Position numbers and translations under genes: made by a program
Assembly (NCBI RefSeq): GCF_949628265.1
Contig: NC_088786.1
Coordinates: 32,881,681 to 32,945,680 of the forward strand
Source: Cloeon dipterum
Lineage: Eukaryota > Arthropoda > Insecta > Ephemeroptera > Baetidae
Direction: 5' to 3'
DNA: 64,000 nucleotides
Notes under the pieces: model-generated
What the model saw: the letters and a program-made list of their open reading frames with translations, nothing else
Databases searched by the model: none
Told to the model about the DNA's origin: nothing
In this document: positions 13,120 through 27,300 of the stretch, piece by piece
Layout of the letters: every line of letters starts with the position of its first letter
Numbering within the stretch: position 1 is the first letter of the stretch

Positions 13120-13775
13120 CATATGATATACTGAAATACTTTCAGGGTGAAAAAATCGAAATTTAGTTGTGCATAATAATAAAAATATACAATTTAAGTT
13201 CTTTTTTTGCAAAAAAGGAGATGAGCGGGTGGCACCCTTACACTGCTCCGGCTATCTTGGGGAGGTTGAGACTAGTCTAGCGGTTTGTGGTTTTTGAAAA
13301 TCCAACTTTTAAAAGCTGAGATTTAGCGCGATTACATTTCTGAAAGACAAGAAAAATCACGGTTTTTACTTTAAATTATTAATCAACACCATTCAATTTT
13401 TTTGAATCTTCCAACCTAATTTTTCGTGCTCTAAAATATGGTAATAAAACACATTAAAAATTTCAAGAAAAATAATTTTTTAAATTTAAATCAAATTTCA
13501 AAAATTTGATTGTAATGATGTACTACTTTGAAGTCAACAGGAAAATTGTTTAAATTGACGAGACGAGCTCAACAGGACCAGAATTTTTTTCTACGATCAA
13601 AATGAACCGATTTGGGAGAAATCTCTAATTTCAATCGCTCGTAACACCCGTAAATGCGTGAAAGAAAGGGTGTTCTCTGTTCTCACCGGAGTTTTGATCA
13701 ATAGGAAATCTAGTTTCATTTAAATCTTCAGATCCCTGCCAGAATTATGAACGTTTCCTAGACTCAGCATTGCAA
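13120..13775 (+). repeat. Old dispersed repeat, copy A (about 650 bp)
   Basis: Collinear with 17085-17620. The best block is a GGCACCC..AC.CTGCT stretch, GGGGAGGTTGAGACTAGTCT and CGGT; further shared blocks are AAAATATGG and CTGCCAG..TT..AACTTTCCT-like. It is non-coding and diverged; family not recognised. Confidence 0.6.
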
Positions 13776-14411
13776 TTGCTAAAAATAGAGCCGTTAAAGT
13801 TCTCAATTCGCCACTTCATTCAGAATTGAAGCATAAGGTGACATTTTTCATCCCATTAATCCACAAGTTACACCGGTTTTGCGTGGCACAACGGAAGGAA
13901 GCTGCTGGCGCGAGCGAGCGTGGAGCACGAGAGACAGTAATCGAGTCGTTAAGTGGATAATTGGGTGAGCCGGGAAAAGTTGGTCGGTGGCTCTCAGCGC
14001 TCAGCGCTCAGCAGAATCTGCGCGAGTCGGGAGGGTGGTAATGAAATTACCTCGGATGCGGCCTGAAAGGGACACACGAACAGAGATAGTGACTCTGCAG
14101 TTATTATAGAGAGCCGAATGGGTGCATTAATTTAATTGCCACCCTCCCGGCGGGGTGGATTGAAGCGAGGGAGGAAAGGATCGCACCCCCTCGCGCTGCA
14201 TGATCGCGGCTAAACGCTCAGAAAATAAATATAATATTCGAGGGTGGCTCGACTGGTTTGTGTCACGGTGCAAGTGCTCCTCCGCCGATAATATGTTTTG
14301 CTTGCTTTTATCGTGCGCTCGTAAGTCGAGTGTTGTCCTGGGAATTCGTCCGCGTACCCGCCAAGCACTTCGCCGACGACATTAAAGCGCTGAACAAGCC
14401 CGTTGATATTT

Positions 14412-14433
14412 GCACACACACACACACACACAC
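14412..14433 (+). repeat. (CA)n microsatellite
   Basis: About 22 bp of CA. Confidence 0.9.
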
Positions 14434-17084
14434 GCAGTGCAAACACTCTGCAGAGCCGGTTTCGGTTGTTCGAAATTTATAATCTGCTTAAAGAAAATCG
14501 TTTGGTAAAAACTATGTCATTTAATTTATTTTGCAAAGAGTTTAAACTTAAATAAACACAATTACCTGAAAAAATCCATAGCCGCTGAATTAACTGCAGA
14601 GAGGGCTATTAATCTCTGGCTGTTGAAAATGCACCAATTTTTCGGTAATAAACAAAACAAATGATGCAGCTCAGTGGAAACCCGCCACTTTTTATTGTTT
14701 TACAGTTTTTGTTTATAATAAAAATAGTATTTATCTGTTTAAAATTTAATTTAAGTTCAAATATTTTAAATTTGTAATATCGATTAATCGAAATTTTTAT
14801 TTAATTTAATTAAGAAAAATTATTTACCCTCTGCAATTTGATAATAATATGGTCTTGTCTTGTAATTAAGATAAAATAAATTTTCCTGCCTCCCATTTGC
14901 AGTTACCAAAAATTCGATAATAATTACATATATTCTGGTTGTTGGGTGTTTTTGTTCTACCGTCTAATAATATCTTATATTATTTAAATTACGTACAAAA
15001 ATTATTATGCAGGACACATTATCATATATTTATTTTCGCACAGCGGATTAAGCAAGAAGAGTCTTCATAGACAGGGAATATTCATAAAAGCCCTCCTCAG
15101 AAATGGAAAATCGATGGTGAACGCGGCGGAAAAAGCAGCAAGACAATAAAAATTAATGCCGCCCAGAGGAATCGATGCAGCCAATATTGCTAGAGAGAAG
15201 GAAGGAACACGGACGGTTTCGCAACAGGCCCGGACAAACAAACGAACGAACAAAACAGACACACGAGCAAATACTCTGGAACTGTCAAATGCCGTCGCCA
15301 TCATCACGGCGCTTTTTGTCTTTTGACACGTGTCGCAAAGCTGTCAATAGTGACGTTCTAAATTATTCAGCAAAAATGTGTGCCTATTCCGGTTGCAAAT
15401 TTCAATCGAGTGAACCAATATTTGAGCCGAAACATAGGCAAGACATTAAAATATTAATAATGCAGCAAAAGCATTTCAATTAGGGTGATTGCCGCCGACT
15501 CAAATATTTGGCTCGGATTTTTCCACGCACCGCGAGGCGCTCACATTGCGTAGAGGGAAAAAAGGCGGTCGTAAAATTGCATTTTCTGCTCGGCTGAAAG
15601 AGAGCAGCGACGGCAGTTTCGAGACTCAGTGAATAAACACGCAATAATTTCATCCGCCACGCTGCTTTATTATTTGCTCTCTTGATTAAAAACGTCAAAG
15701 AAACGGCCGCCTCTTAAGAAGCTATTTCTGCTCTCGCTCTCCGCCACGCAATTTAAATTGAAATAAAAATTTCATTTGAACTATGTTGCATGAAAAGAGC
15801 AATTCGCTCCTCCAGTGCTTTATATTTGAAGATTTTAATTTGGTTTAATAATGTTCTATCCAGAAACCTAATTATATAATTCTTGGAATGTAATATCATA
15901 TTTTTTTTTAATTAATCGTCAGGTCCAGGCTGCATTACAAATCAACGGAAAAAGGGGTGTTTTATTTCCGGAGACAGATGCATTAATTAATTCTTTGGCT
16001 AACCAGCTCTCTAAATTTTCTGAAATCAACCCAAAAGTAGAGAGACTTATTTTGAAAACATATTTCTAATAATGATCACGATTGTCATTTTAAATAAATA
16101 ATGTTATTATTTTATTTTCACTCCCGCTGCAAATGAAATGAAAAATAAAATATTGCAAATTGTGTCAAGAGAAAGTAAAAATATGCTTTTAAATCAATGA
16201 TATACATGTGACTCCACTCAACAGGCAAAAAAGATTTGTGAGCAGAGCAAGCCCTGCTTGGAACAAGTGTTTTTATTTTTGTAAATCTGCGTGATTACGT
16301 GGAAGCCGCGCAAGGGCGAAAGTCCGGGCAGAGCCCGCATAATATGTACTACGCACACGAGAGGCCCCCCGCGGTTTTCCAAATTAGAATTACTCATCTT
16401 GCGGGCTTCATCTCTTTTTATTCGCGGTGGTGGTGCTCGGCCAGACAAACGCGGCCTGGAATTATTTCATCCACCAGTGCACTCGATGAGGATGAATGAC
16501 AGACAGACGCACACACAATCGGCGAAGAGTCAAGGGCGGTGGTGCGGTTATGACTCGCCCCTGTGCGCAGTCTTTGGCTACAGCAGGTGTTCTTTTAATC
16601 ACCCCTCGGCTCGCAAATGGATATGAATGCGTTTTGATATCAAACAACCCCCTGCAAGGATTTGTTTTTCCTGCACCCGTTGATTGTGTACGTGTGTGTA
16701 TGCGCCGTGGGCACTCTTGATTATTATTTTACATGCATCCGCCTCTTCTCTATTTATTTTCCGCCTGCGTGCAGGACTCGTTGAAAATTTCATTCGCCAC
16801 ACGCGTGACCTCTGACCCGGCACTTCCGCCGCTGATGACGATAGAAAGCAGCTTTTCTGCAGCCGTCGAGATTCTTCAGTTGCTGACAATGAAGGGGATC
16901 AAAAGAACAAAATGAAAATTTCTGAACGAGGAATCTATAATTTCGAAACAGATCCAATAGTCTCTATTGAAATAAGGGAAAGGAGATTAAAAATTGCACA
17001 ATTTACACCTTGAGAGAGCTATTTAAATTGAAACCCCTTTAATTATTTAACGATTCGTTGGGAGTTGAGACTAATCGAATAATT

Positions 17085-17620
17085 CAAGATGTGCTGAAGT
17101 ATTTTCAGGATGCTAAATTTAATACTAAAAATAACATTGTATATTGAGGTTCAAACATCACAAAATTGTAAATTTGACGTTTTTTTAGCGTGCAAACTGG
17201 GGTTGAAGGGTTGGCACCCCCAATACTGCTTCTGCTATAGCCTGGGAGAGGTTGAGACTAGTCTATCGGTATGCGTTTCATTTAAATCTGACCACTAAAA
17301 GCTGACAAGATTTGGGCGTGCAGACATTTTTAAAAACCCAAAAAAAAGCATAAATTTTGCAGTTTTTATTTTTTTAATAATAAAATATGGCCACTTCGGA
17401 TTTCGATGCATCCAATTTTTTGTGCTTTACAAAATGGCAATATCAAATTAAAAAAAAACTTTCAAACATTTATTTTCAAATTAGAATCTATTTTGAAAAT
17501 TCGAGATCACTTGATGAGACCAAACAGTGCCTAATTTCAGTAAAAAAAATCATCAAGGACTTCAGACTGCTGCCAGCACTATTCAACTTTCCTGGGCATA
17601 TAGGGTTTTTATGAGCGTTC
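17085..17620 (+). repeat. Old dispersed repeat, copy B (about 530 bp)
   Basis: Collinear with 13120-13775. It contains the same GAGGTTGAGACTAGTCTA core at 17247-17264. The short ORFs within it (17110-17298, 17387-17614) belong to the repeat and are not conserved as protein in copy A. Confidence 0.6.
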
Positions 17621-17922
17621 AGCTTTAATGGAACTTTAGAAATTTAGAAATTTCGGAATTACTATTCAAATCAATTATATGTATTATGAATTTTGCATTT
17701 TTGCAGGCAGCTTTTACCAGTTTTTATTTCAAAATTCTTCCCCAAACTATATTAATTTTGGAAAAATATCAAAGCAGAAAATAATTAAAATGCATGAACA
17801 TTTAAATTATTTTGGATATTGCAGTCAAATTTAAATTATAATAATTGTAAGCTTGTACCTTTTTTTCCCAAACAGAAAAAATTATTGTGATTATTTTTTT
17901 TAAACCAAAAACATACCAATTG

Positions 17923-18347
17923 ACCAGTTGCATAAACCCTTAGTGTTTGAAGCCGCCAACAGTTGGCGCAACGACAGACTTTCTTAAAAAAAATTTTGTT
18001 TTAAGCGGTTTTAAGGCATTTTCACTGCGATTTCAGACTCAATCTAGCTATTTTGCATTCTTCAATTAATTTGCTTTTTTTGACGTACTGATAACCAAAA
18101 TCGGTTCAGCCATTCGCCGTAGACACGTTGGAAAATATTTTTTTTTTTCAAAAAATAGTTTTTCACGATTCTACGGCGATTGGCTGAACCAATTTTGGTT
18201 TTCAGCAACTCAAAAAAAATCATATTAATTGAAGAATGCACAGTAGCTAGATTGAGTCTGAAATCGCAGCGGAAGTGCCAAAAAGCGAAAGTCTACGGTG
18301 GCGCCATCTGTTGGCGGCTTCAAACACTTAGGGTTTATGCAACTGGT
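17923..18347. mobile_element. Foldback element, 425 bp, arms about 200 bp
   Basis: The ends read ACCAGTTGCATAAACCCT and its complement. Almost the whole element folds on itself: about 200-bp arms, visibly mostly identical, around a short T/A-rich loop near 18135-18155. It is non-coding and shows no clear target duplication. The short ORF inside it (18180-18416) is a by-product of the arm. Confidence 0.85.
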
Positions 18348-20879
18348 GATTCCACAAATTTTAATCATCAAAGTACATGGTCAATAATACAAATTGGAAA
18401 ATTTATTGCACATTAACAAATTTAACATTATAAAATATTTAAAATGGAAGGAGCTAAACTTTAAAAAATAAATAAACTACATTGTAGGCGACGCAATTTA
18501 GTCTTTTTTTCTCTGCGATTTAAATTTGGTATTCACGCAATTGAAGCAGCATGTAATATGCATGTGCGTGGACTGGCAATAAAAAGCTCATAGCCGTACT
18601 GACATTTGCCGGCGTAATTCAGATTCATTGCAATGCGCGCAAAGGGGTGGAGGGATGGGGATGAAAACAGAACAGCAGGTTGCTGTATTAGTGCCGCTCG
18701 CGCACATGTCGTTCGCTCTCTTGGCGGCATTGTTGTCCGCCCATTAATCAACACAGCCGCGATTTCAATGGAAACGGCAGCGCGTTTGCATTTCGAGCCA
18801 AATGCGTGCGCAAAACGAATGGTATTTATAAATATTTCCGGCCTGCCAGATTGGAATAATCCCCTTTGTCTCCGCATAAAGGCCGAAAACGCAAAATCAG
18901 GGAGATTGGAGAGGAAAATTTTATCTCTCCTGTACTCAGGAAAGTCATGTTGCTTTTGAAAACACAAATAATTATTATTTGCGTGCCATCGTCGAAATGT
19001 AAACGTCTGTGGAGAGAAAAACTCTTTAATTTTTTAAATAAACAACAGAAAATTTCAATTAAGGAACAAAATTTTGCGCTGGAAACTTTTCAGACGCACT
19101 CGGGTGCGGTGAGCACTATTAAAATTTAGCCTCGCGAGAGTAAAAAATGAATTATTATCTTTGGTGCTGTGTATACAGCTAACTCTCTTTCCCGGCGAAC
19201 CGAAAAAAGGGAATAAAATAGAGCGGCGTAAAAGCTGGTGGCGCGGCCGCGCGTTATTTATTATTCCCTCTATGTTGAAATGTGCGCATGAATATAATTC
19301 ATGCGCCTTTGTATTTCCAGCGGTGCAAAAATGCGTTCTGATCGTATTGCCGCTCTCGTTTCAACTGCCTATGAATTTTTACCGCCAGCCTCTCGAATTT
19401 AAAATTGCAAAACTGACCAAAAAGGTGGTGAATGCATGGGGCTTTCTAAAGATTAACAGTATTTCTAAGCATAATTTATGACGATTATCTTTTATTCTTC
19501 CATACACCAAATGAAGAAGAAACCGATTCAATGATTTTCATAATTTATGTAACCAATCTTTGCAATACTTTTAATCTCAGAAAACAACCGTTTAAGATAT
19601 TTAGCATCTAAATTTGATTTTGAAGTAGTTTAAAGGTTTTAATAATTTGCAGAAAATTTACAGAATGGTATTTTTTGCTTTACCAGCCGATTTATTTAGA
19701 CGTAAACTGCCGTAGTAAGTGCACCAACATTAATTTAATATTACACTTAAATTTTGATTAATGTTGAGAAATTAAGACGTGTTTTGGGATTCCTTAAGAC
19801 AGATTCAGACGGCTTTAATCCGTGTTGCAAAGCGATTTTTCCGCAAATTAATCCATAAATGCTGATTTTGTCAACTTTTTTTAAGCACTTTTTAACTTGT
19901 GGGCGCTTCCCGCTACTACAAGCTAAAATATCAATGTTGGGATAATCCCCTTGATTGTAATAGTTGGCAGTGCAAAGGTGAAACGCACATTTACTGCATA
20001 ATTAGACTCGCACAGAAGCAGTCGCATCCAAATGTTGTCACTCCAACCTGGATTGGAGAGACCGTGCGAGATCAATCCAAATGGATTTGAGTTATTTGAC
20101 TGAACCTGATACGGGTTCTGTTCATACACTACTTCAATTCTACGATTATTACCACGACTAGTCCGAATAAAAGAGATGACCTATTTTAGGACGTGAAGCT
20201 GCCCTTGTTAATTTAATTACGGCTCCTCGATTGACCGCTCAAACTCAATTGTAGATCTATTATCCTGCGAATTTCCGTATTGAAATTCCCTAAAAAATAT
20301 GATTCACATCAAATGTTCGATTTTAAAGAATTCAGAGAAAGCATTTAGATATTCGAAAATACATAATACGAATTTTTAAACAAAAGATGAAGTCCAAGAC
20401 TGTTTTGGGCTCTAAATATCACTTAATATATATTTTTTTGTTAAAACAATTATTATTGTTAATTTCGTGCTCATCTGCTGCACATCAAATTTTATAGATC
20501 ATCGTCTTAAGTTTCCTACCCTTCTTATGAATGTGCTATATCAATCGTATACATCGGTCGTTACAGCAAAATTCAGTGTCGTGTCCATGTTTGTTTTGCA
20601 GGTAAAGCACGGCTGATGAGGATGCCCAGCAAAAAGAGGCCGAAAACACTAGCTGCTGTTCAGTACGAGAAATAATATTCCGCTTCAAAAGTAAAACGTT
20701 GTAAAAAAATCCTTGCAAAAATAAATACATGTTTGAGTCGCATTTTTATTTTCCAGAAAAAGGTTTTGCTGTGCAGAAGTTTCGCAGCTTGTTTGAATAA
20801 ATAAATGTCGGTGATGTTGTGCCATTGTCAAAAGGGAGCTCCGTCGAACATCGTGTGCGTGGTGCGTCGTCCAACTGGA

Positions 20880-21150
20880 TGCGTTGTTTGCGCGCGCGAG
20901 GGTGCAAAAAGCGCGTGCTGGCCGAGGGCGGGAGGGGGTCGGGGGGAGCGCCGGCGCCTGCGCCGCCTCCGCCGCATGCATCCCCCGGAGACTGGGAGGA
21001 GCGGGCGAGGGGCTGCATGATGGATTAACTCGGGGGACGCGACAGCACACACACACACACACACATACACCGGCAGACCGACCGACCGACGGCCGACCAC
21101 CCTACGCTGGGGGTGCGGCAGCGGCAGCGGCGGCGGCGGCGCGGAATTGA
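20880..21150. other. CpG-rich patch with CA and CGG repeats
   Basis: GC-rich island containing GGGAGGGGGTCGGGGGG, GCC-rich triplets and short tandem repeats. All open frames are Arg/Pro/Ala-rich and low complexity. No gene recognised. Confidence 0.4.
21045..21070 (+). repeat. (CA)n microsatellite at the edge of a CpG-rich patch
   Basis: About 25 bp of CA with one T interruption, followed by GACC/GACG repeats and GCGGCA/GCGGCG trinucleotides to about 21140. Confidence 0.85.
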
Positions 21151-24100
21151 CACATGCACAAAACGCGCTGCTTTTCCAATGCGTCTGTTTGCTCTCTCTC
21201 TCTCTCTTCTTTTTTATGTTTTCATTTTTGCCTTTTAGCATACATATCAACACGCTTTTTGCGCCGTGTTTGTTTCTCTCTCTACCTGTCCGCGCCCGCA
21301 AAATATTGATGCGCCCCAAATGGAAAAGTTGATGAGCCGTGTCAGTTGAACGGGCAGAGATCGATATATGTTGGTCTTCTCTGCCGTGTCATCGTTGCTT
21401 GGTCTGATCAAATTCGTTAGCATGGAAAATTTAGGCTTGAATCATCGTGTCCATGAACAGCAATATCTATTAATATTATTTTAGTTTGTTATTTCATTTG
21501 GTCTTAACAGCAGATAAGAAAAATAATTGAAATGTAAGCCTTATTTGGGAAATTCGAGGATTTGATCAGATTGTCATAGAAAATATATATTGTCTTCACG
21601 TGTTGACATTGAATAATAAAATTCAAAATAGCAATTATTGAGCTATTAAATAAAATCAAATGTCTCATTAAATTTTTAAAAAGACGGTAATAAGATCAGT
21701 AAACTAAAATTCAATTCATACATCACATTCATGAAATTCATTGCAATATTAATACTTGTCGTGTATCATTAAGCAATGTCATAGGGCTTTGAATATTTAT
21801 TTTGGAAATCGTTGACTGTTTTGAGACTGTTGTTTCCGTACAAATTAGACGGTTTTAAAAAGTTTCAGGGCACATTTAGACGATTTTAGATGGGATTTTT
21901 TCGAGACATCGATTCAGCCCGATTTGCTCTTGTTTTCAATAAAAATTGCATTTTTAATGAAACTTCTTACGTTTTTGTAGAAATATTGAGATACATTATT
22001 ATCATTTTTATGGAGAAAATTGTGCCAAATTAATGAACTGATAAAAATTTAAAAGTTTTCGACAGTTATAGACCATTTTAAGTATGATTCAAATTCCAAA
22101 TTGCATAATTCGTGCTCATTGATGGTCCTGCAACAATTGGAAACTAAAAAATATTCGACCGTCAAAATTCCACAGCCCAAAGTTTATTTTTTATATTTGA
22201 AAATTAAATTTATTGAGAATATTTTTGAACAAGTCCAGCCAATTCAGAATGAATTAACAGTAGGTGCTCGCTAAACTGCTACATCAGCAGCAATTTAACG
22301 AAAAAAATGAGTATGGAAATTTTTGCCTGTTCAAAAATACAGTGTGCATAAAATATTGCAAATAATTATTCACATGATAATAAGCAAACTAAATGAATGA
22401 TAATGAATCAAATCCATTAAAAAAATCAAAACCAGCCGCAGGTCAAAAAGTTGAAAAAATTAAAAAGCACCTGAGAAATAATTATCCAACGGATCCAAGT
22501 GTCATACTCTTGTCATGTATATATACAGATCCATTCTGTGGAGTAGACATAAATTTTGCTTCTGTTTTTTAATAGTTAAATCTAAAAACATGTCTCATAA
22601 CAACTGTTCTTATATTTATTCATGTTTATTCTTAATCTTAGAAAAATAATACATAAAACAGTGAGTAAAGGCACCATTTCTTCTAGGTTTTTTTCTAGTT
22701 CAAAGTTCACTTCAAATATCAGTAAAAATAATACTCCGACAATTCAATTGTATGATCATTCGCTAATCCATTTATAATCTATACACACATAAATATTAAT
22801 TTTAGTTAGTATCTAACTGTGTAGTTTATTTCTTATTCCTTCTGAAATGTGTTAAATTTCGCGTTTTGTGTTTTTATTTTCGCGTAAACAACAATATAAC
22901 ATGACTTGATGCGTAAAACACATTATTCATACGATCTACTCTCTTCAACAAGACCGCTGGAAATAATTGAATAACGCGCCTCGTGGGGAATAATTGACTC
23001 GCTCTGCTCTCGCACTCTGACACCATGCAGTACACAACCAGTTTAATGCTCGCCCGTCTTTTTGTGTCTGGCTGCAATTCAGCGCGAGCACGTTATTCAA
23101 TTAGCGCCCGCCCGCTTCAGCCCCCTCGCGGTGATAAATTTATTTTTACGCCCCCGGCCACCCTGCCGCCGCCGCCGCCGTTTTTCTTGCTGCTGCTCGC
23201 GCGAGAAATTTAATTTTTGTTGCTCTTGTTGCTTCGCCGCTCCGAGCTCAGCGCAATTAGTGAATAATTTATTCGATGAGCAAGCGAGCGTCGTAAAAGC
23301 AGCTAACAAGAAATCTGTTTGCACTTTTCTGCTGCCGCCGCAGAGTAATTGCGGTTTGATTTATACTGTGTCGCATGCAAAATCCTCTCAAAGGAGATCT
23401 TCATTACCTTGGGTTTTTTTTAATTAATTGCCATGTAAAGACCGAGACCGCTGAGAATCCACTCACTTTTTTGTGGGTTTTACGGGCATTGTGAATTTTA
23501 AAACGTTTTCTTTGAATTTGATCAATTTTGTCGAAGAAAAAATCTGGTACTGTTGAGTTTGTCTGATCAAATAAAACGATGTTGGCACCCAAGGACTTTG
23601 ATCAAAGTTAAAGGTCACTCTTTCGAACCAAAACTTTAAAATAAGTGACGAATTTATAATTTTAGCTGTCATATTAAAATCGGATTGGAAATATCTGATA
23701 AGGTTTCTTATTTTTCAGAAAAAAATTCGCAAAAACAAGAAGTGCTTTTTTGAGATTCTAGAAACGTAGCAACACCCATTAATCTCGGCTAACGAGCATT
23801 AGATTAAAAAACTCAAACATGCACAAACAATTAGACTCGCCTTGACCTCCCCTAGGTAACTGAAGGGGTATATTAGGGATCCCAACCATTCAACCCCCAT
23901 TATATGCGCCCTGTAAACATATAAACGTTCATTTTTATTTTGTTTGAACCTTTCTGCACAACGAAGTTAGGTGTTGATTAAGCTTTCGTCTAAGAGAGTC
24001 GATCAACAGGCAATATTTGCAATTTGTACGAATTAAAGACCGTGACTTGACTAACGTACCATTTATAATTACTTTGATTGTCATAGGATAGTGGTGGATT

Positions 24101-24977
24101 AGCATTTAAGTCGGTGGCTGGCGCTGCTGACAAATTTTTAAAAGTGAAATTTGATAGCGCTAAACGGTTTGAAGGGTTTGAGGCCAAATTTTTCTCAGGT
24201 GCTTTTCAATATTTCGACTTTGTGACCGGTGGCTGGCCTCTTGATTGATTCATCTATTAGATTCATAACTACTGATTTTTTCTGTCAGAAACAAAATAAA
24301 TCAGTCTGTGTCTGTTCTGTGATGTTGAATTTAGGCCGGCAACGTGCATCACAGTCAAGTCCTGCAGGTTGCATACGCGTGAAGACCCTTTGGAGTTAAA
24401 GTAGTAGTGTATAAGCAGCGTTCTGACAAAATTAAATTCAAACAGAGATGGAATCTAATCTAATTTTAATTGAAAGAATTTCAAAAACTTTGTTAGTTTT
24501 TTTCTTAGTTACAAAAAACTTTTACAAATTTAATTAATATTTTAAACCTCAACAGCTAAAGCCTTTTAGGAGTATGAATAGAAACATCTGCAAAAAGTAG
24601 TTCATTTTCTTAACTTAAACTGCAAACTCTTCTATGATTCTCTAAAACTTTTTGATATTTTTTTCTATTCTGTGTATCAGTTTTGCAATATTGCAGAGAG
24701 ATCTGTGCTCCAGTTTTACTTCAAACCACCGTTTTGAATACAATACTCAAGCTAGACACCTCCTCTCGTTTCCATAAATTTAATCTAGCGCCAGGCATAA
24801 AGTGCACACTTTGCTCTGTCAGCAACAACTAACTGCGAAACAGATCTACACCCTCAAAGCCCCAGCAGTGAACTGATGGTCGGGGTCTGTGTGCATGGTG
24901 AAAAGTTTGCGAGTTCGGACCACTTTAATCTTATTTAAGAAGTTTGAAGCACATTGCATAGAAACTTCTCAAGCAGC

Positions 24978-24982
<5 letters not shown>

Positions 24983-25024
<42 letters not shown>

Positions 25025-25046
25025 GAGAGAGAGCAAGAGAGAGACG
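24983..25046 (+). repeat. (GA)n microsatellite, imperfect
   Basis: GA run with GGAGA interruptions at its right side, 75 bp from a second, pure run. Confidence 0.92.
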
Positions 25047-25114
25047 GCCACGCCAGGACACAGCAGAGAGGGAAATAATAAACGGCGCGCGGGCAAACAT
25101 TTGCCTCGGCAAGC

Positions 25115-25118
<4 letters not shown>

Positions 25119-25182
<64 letters not shown>
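25119..25182 (+). repeat. (GA)n microsatellite
   Basis: About 64 bp of pure GA. Paired with 24983-25046 it repeats the two-tract arrangement seen at 11.9-12.2 kb. Confidence 0.95.
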
Positions 25183-25186
<4 letters not shown>

Positions 25187-27209
25187 AGGGGCTGTGTGCA
25201 AGAAGATGGGACCAACATTAGTGTAAGCCTTGCATCAACAAACTTTTGTACAAAATTTTATAAACAAACGATTTAAAATTTAAAAAATTCAAAATTTTAA
25301 GGATTTCAAAGTATCCTATTTTTACATGTTCTACAAAAAGAATTAGTTTAAGAGAAGCAACAAAAAGTTGTAAAAATTGATAAAAAAAAAATGATTGTAG
25401 GATTAGTGTCGCAGGTAAACCTGCGTTTAATAAATTCATTCGTTCGTTTAAGGATTTAAAACATCAGAAAAGGCAAAAAAACTATACCTAGGAGTAGAGA
25501 ATATTTTATTTTAAGGTCCAAAACATTTTCTTTACATAGAAATAGGATTTTTAATATTTTACCTGCAAATTTGTGGATCACTGGATCACCCAAGGCACAA
25601 TTAACAAAATACCATTTTTAACTATCAACAAAAAATAATCATATATGTTTTGTTACAACACAACTATTCTCACTGGTTCGAAAATTACATTTTGGCAAAT
25701 TTCTAATTTAAAAAATTCCTCCGTTTATTCAGATGTAAGACCATTTTAGAATTATTGTGTTTTTACCCTTACAATGCGATGAAAATTATTTTTCATTTGA
25801 GTATATGTTTATTGTTAATTGCGACCAGGCCCGCATTTGTGAGGACTCCGCCCGCTATTTCCTTGCCTTCGCTCGCTCTCATCAGTTTTTCTTCTTCTTC
25901 TCTCTCATTGGGCCGAGGAAAGATGAAGCGCGGAGAAGTCGACGGCGGCACATGCGAATATATTGCAGGGAAAAGATGTTGATGGCGCCCCAGGTCCTCA
26001 GATTAATTCGGGGCGAGGGGGGAGCAGCGGCCCGTCGCCATGGCAACCCTACCCGATGGCTTCCTTCGCTGTGCACGCTGGAATTAAAACCCAAATAATG
26101 CACTGCTCCCTGCGTCTGCTCTGTATACACACGTGTAGAATAAACGCACCCGCGTCGTGCGTGTGTGCATTCACGTTGCAAAAAATATCCCATCACGCTT
26201 CCGTGATCACAGCCAGAAAATGAAACGAGACGAGCGTCTCAAACTTGTCCATCAATTGGTATCTGGAATTACTCGCAAACTCATTTGCTCCTCTGTCCTT
26301 GACGGGCTGCATCAATTCCGTATTTGTTTGGTTGCCTTGTATGACGTGTAAAAGAAGGCTGTCAATTTGGGAAAATATCTGAGATTTTGATATCTTAGGA
26401 AAAACACTTTTTTATGTTTAAAAAAATGTATGTAAAAACATTTCTAAATATTTTAGTTATAAAAAATAAAAAAGCATAAAACTCAAGTTAAAATAAAGTA
26501 TTTTAGTAAAATTTATTTACGACATTTTTACTTAGTTTAATTTAATATTTTGTTTTAAATTAAAAATTTAACATTTCATTTTATATTTTAATTTTAAATG
26601 TATTATGCTGTTTGTTTCTAATAATTTATTTTTATACTGCATGAGAGTACACAACAAAATCATTAGATAAAGATATATTTACTTATTTGCAACATTTACA
26701 CTGACAATGGGTCAACATCTAGAAAATAAACGATTAAGTAAATTACTAAATAAACTTACTATTTATTACGAGACAGAAATATCATGTTAATGACAATGGT
26801 CTCTTAACAGTTATTTTTACAGATTTTAATAATGAGATCCAATTAATTTATGTTGCAGATCAGTTTTAGGCTTTGAGGAAATATCAATTATCTCAAAGTC
26901 GTTTTTAAAATAGCTATGCAAAGGATTTAGTGTTTTAAGTTTGAATATATTATTTCAAGATGAAAATATTGTAAGATTTTTCCTTCGACAAAAAAGTTAA
27001 AAATAGCCAAATCATCGTCGAGTGACAGATATATACTAAAATCATATTTTTCGCCTTGATAAGAGTTAAAAATCTGAAACTGGTGACCCAAGCACCAATA
27101 TGTAGTTTGATAAGCGGTCGTTAAGAGCGTCGTGTGTTGTGTACCAACAGGGAGGGACGGGCGGTGGGGATTCTGCTCGATGATGAGTCTTAAGTGGCAT
27201 CATGACATT

Positions 27210-27216
27210 TATATAA
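27210..27216 (+). promoter_or_regulatory. Probable TATA box of the amd-like gene
   Basis: TATATAA lies 85 bp upstream of the ATG at 27301. A start site about 30 bp downstream would fall near 27240 and leave a 5' leader of about 60 nt. It is inferred from motif and spacing only. Confidence 0.45.
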
Positions 27217-27300
27217 CACTTTCTTGACCGCCTCGCTCGCACCCAACCGTCGGTGCCACTCATTCTCCTTCCGAGTCGAGATTGAGCAACGCCTGGAACC

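Larger units (their letters stand above)
6144..27200. other. Long gene-free stretch
   Basis: About 21 kb with repeats, microsatellites and CpG patches (listed separately) but no recognisable coding exon. All ORFs here are short and without family features. GC-rich tracts of a few hundred bases (near 8.3-8.5, 9.6-9.9, 14.0-14.4, 16.3-16.8, 18.6-18.9, 23.1-23.3 and 25.9-26.2 kb) alternate with AT-rich DNA. They may be regulatory modules or undetected non-coding exons. Confidence 0.5.

Noticed and set aside
24931..25226. ORFs of 88-95 codons on both strands
   Set aside because: Translations of the GA microsatellites.
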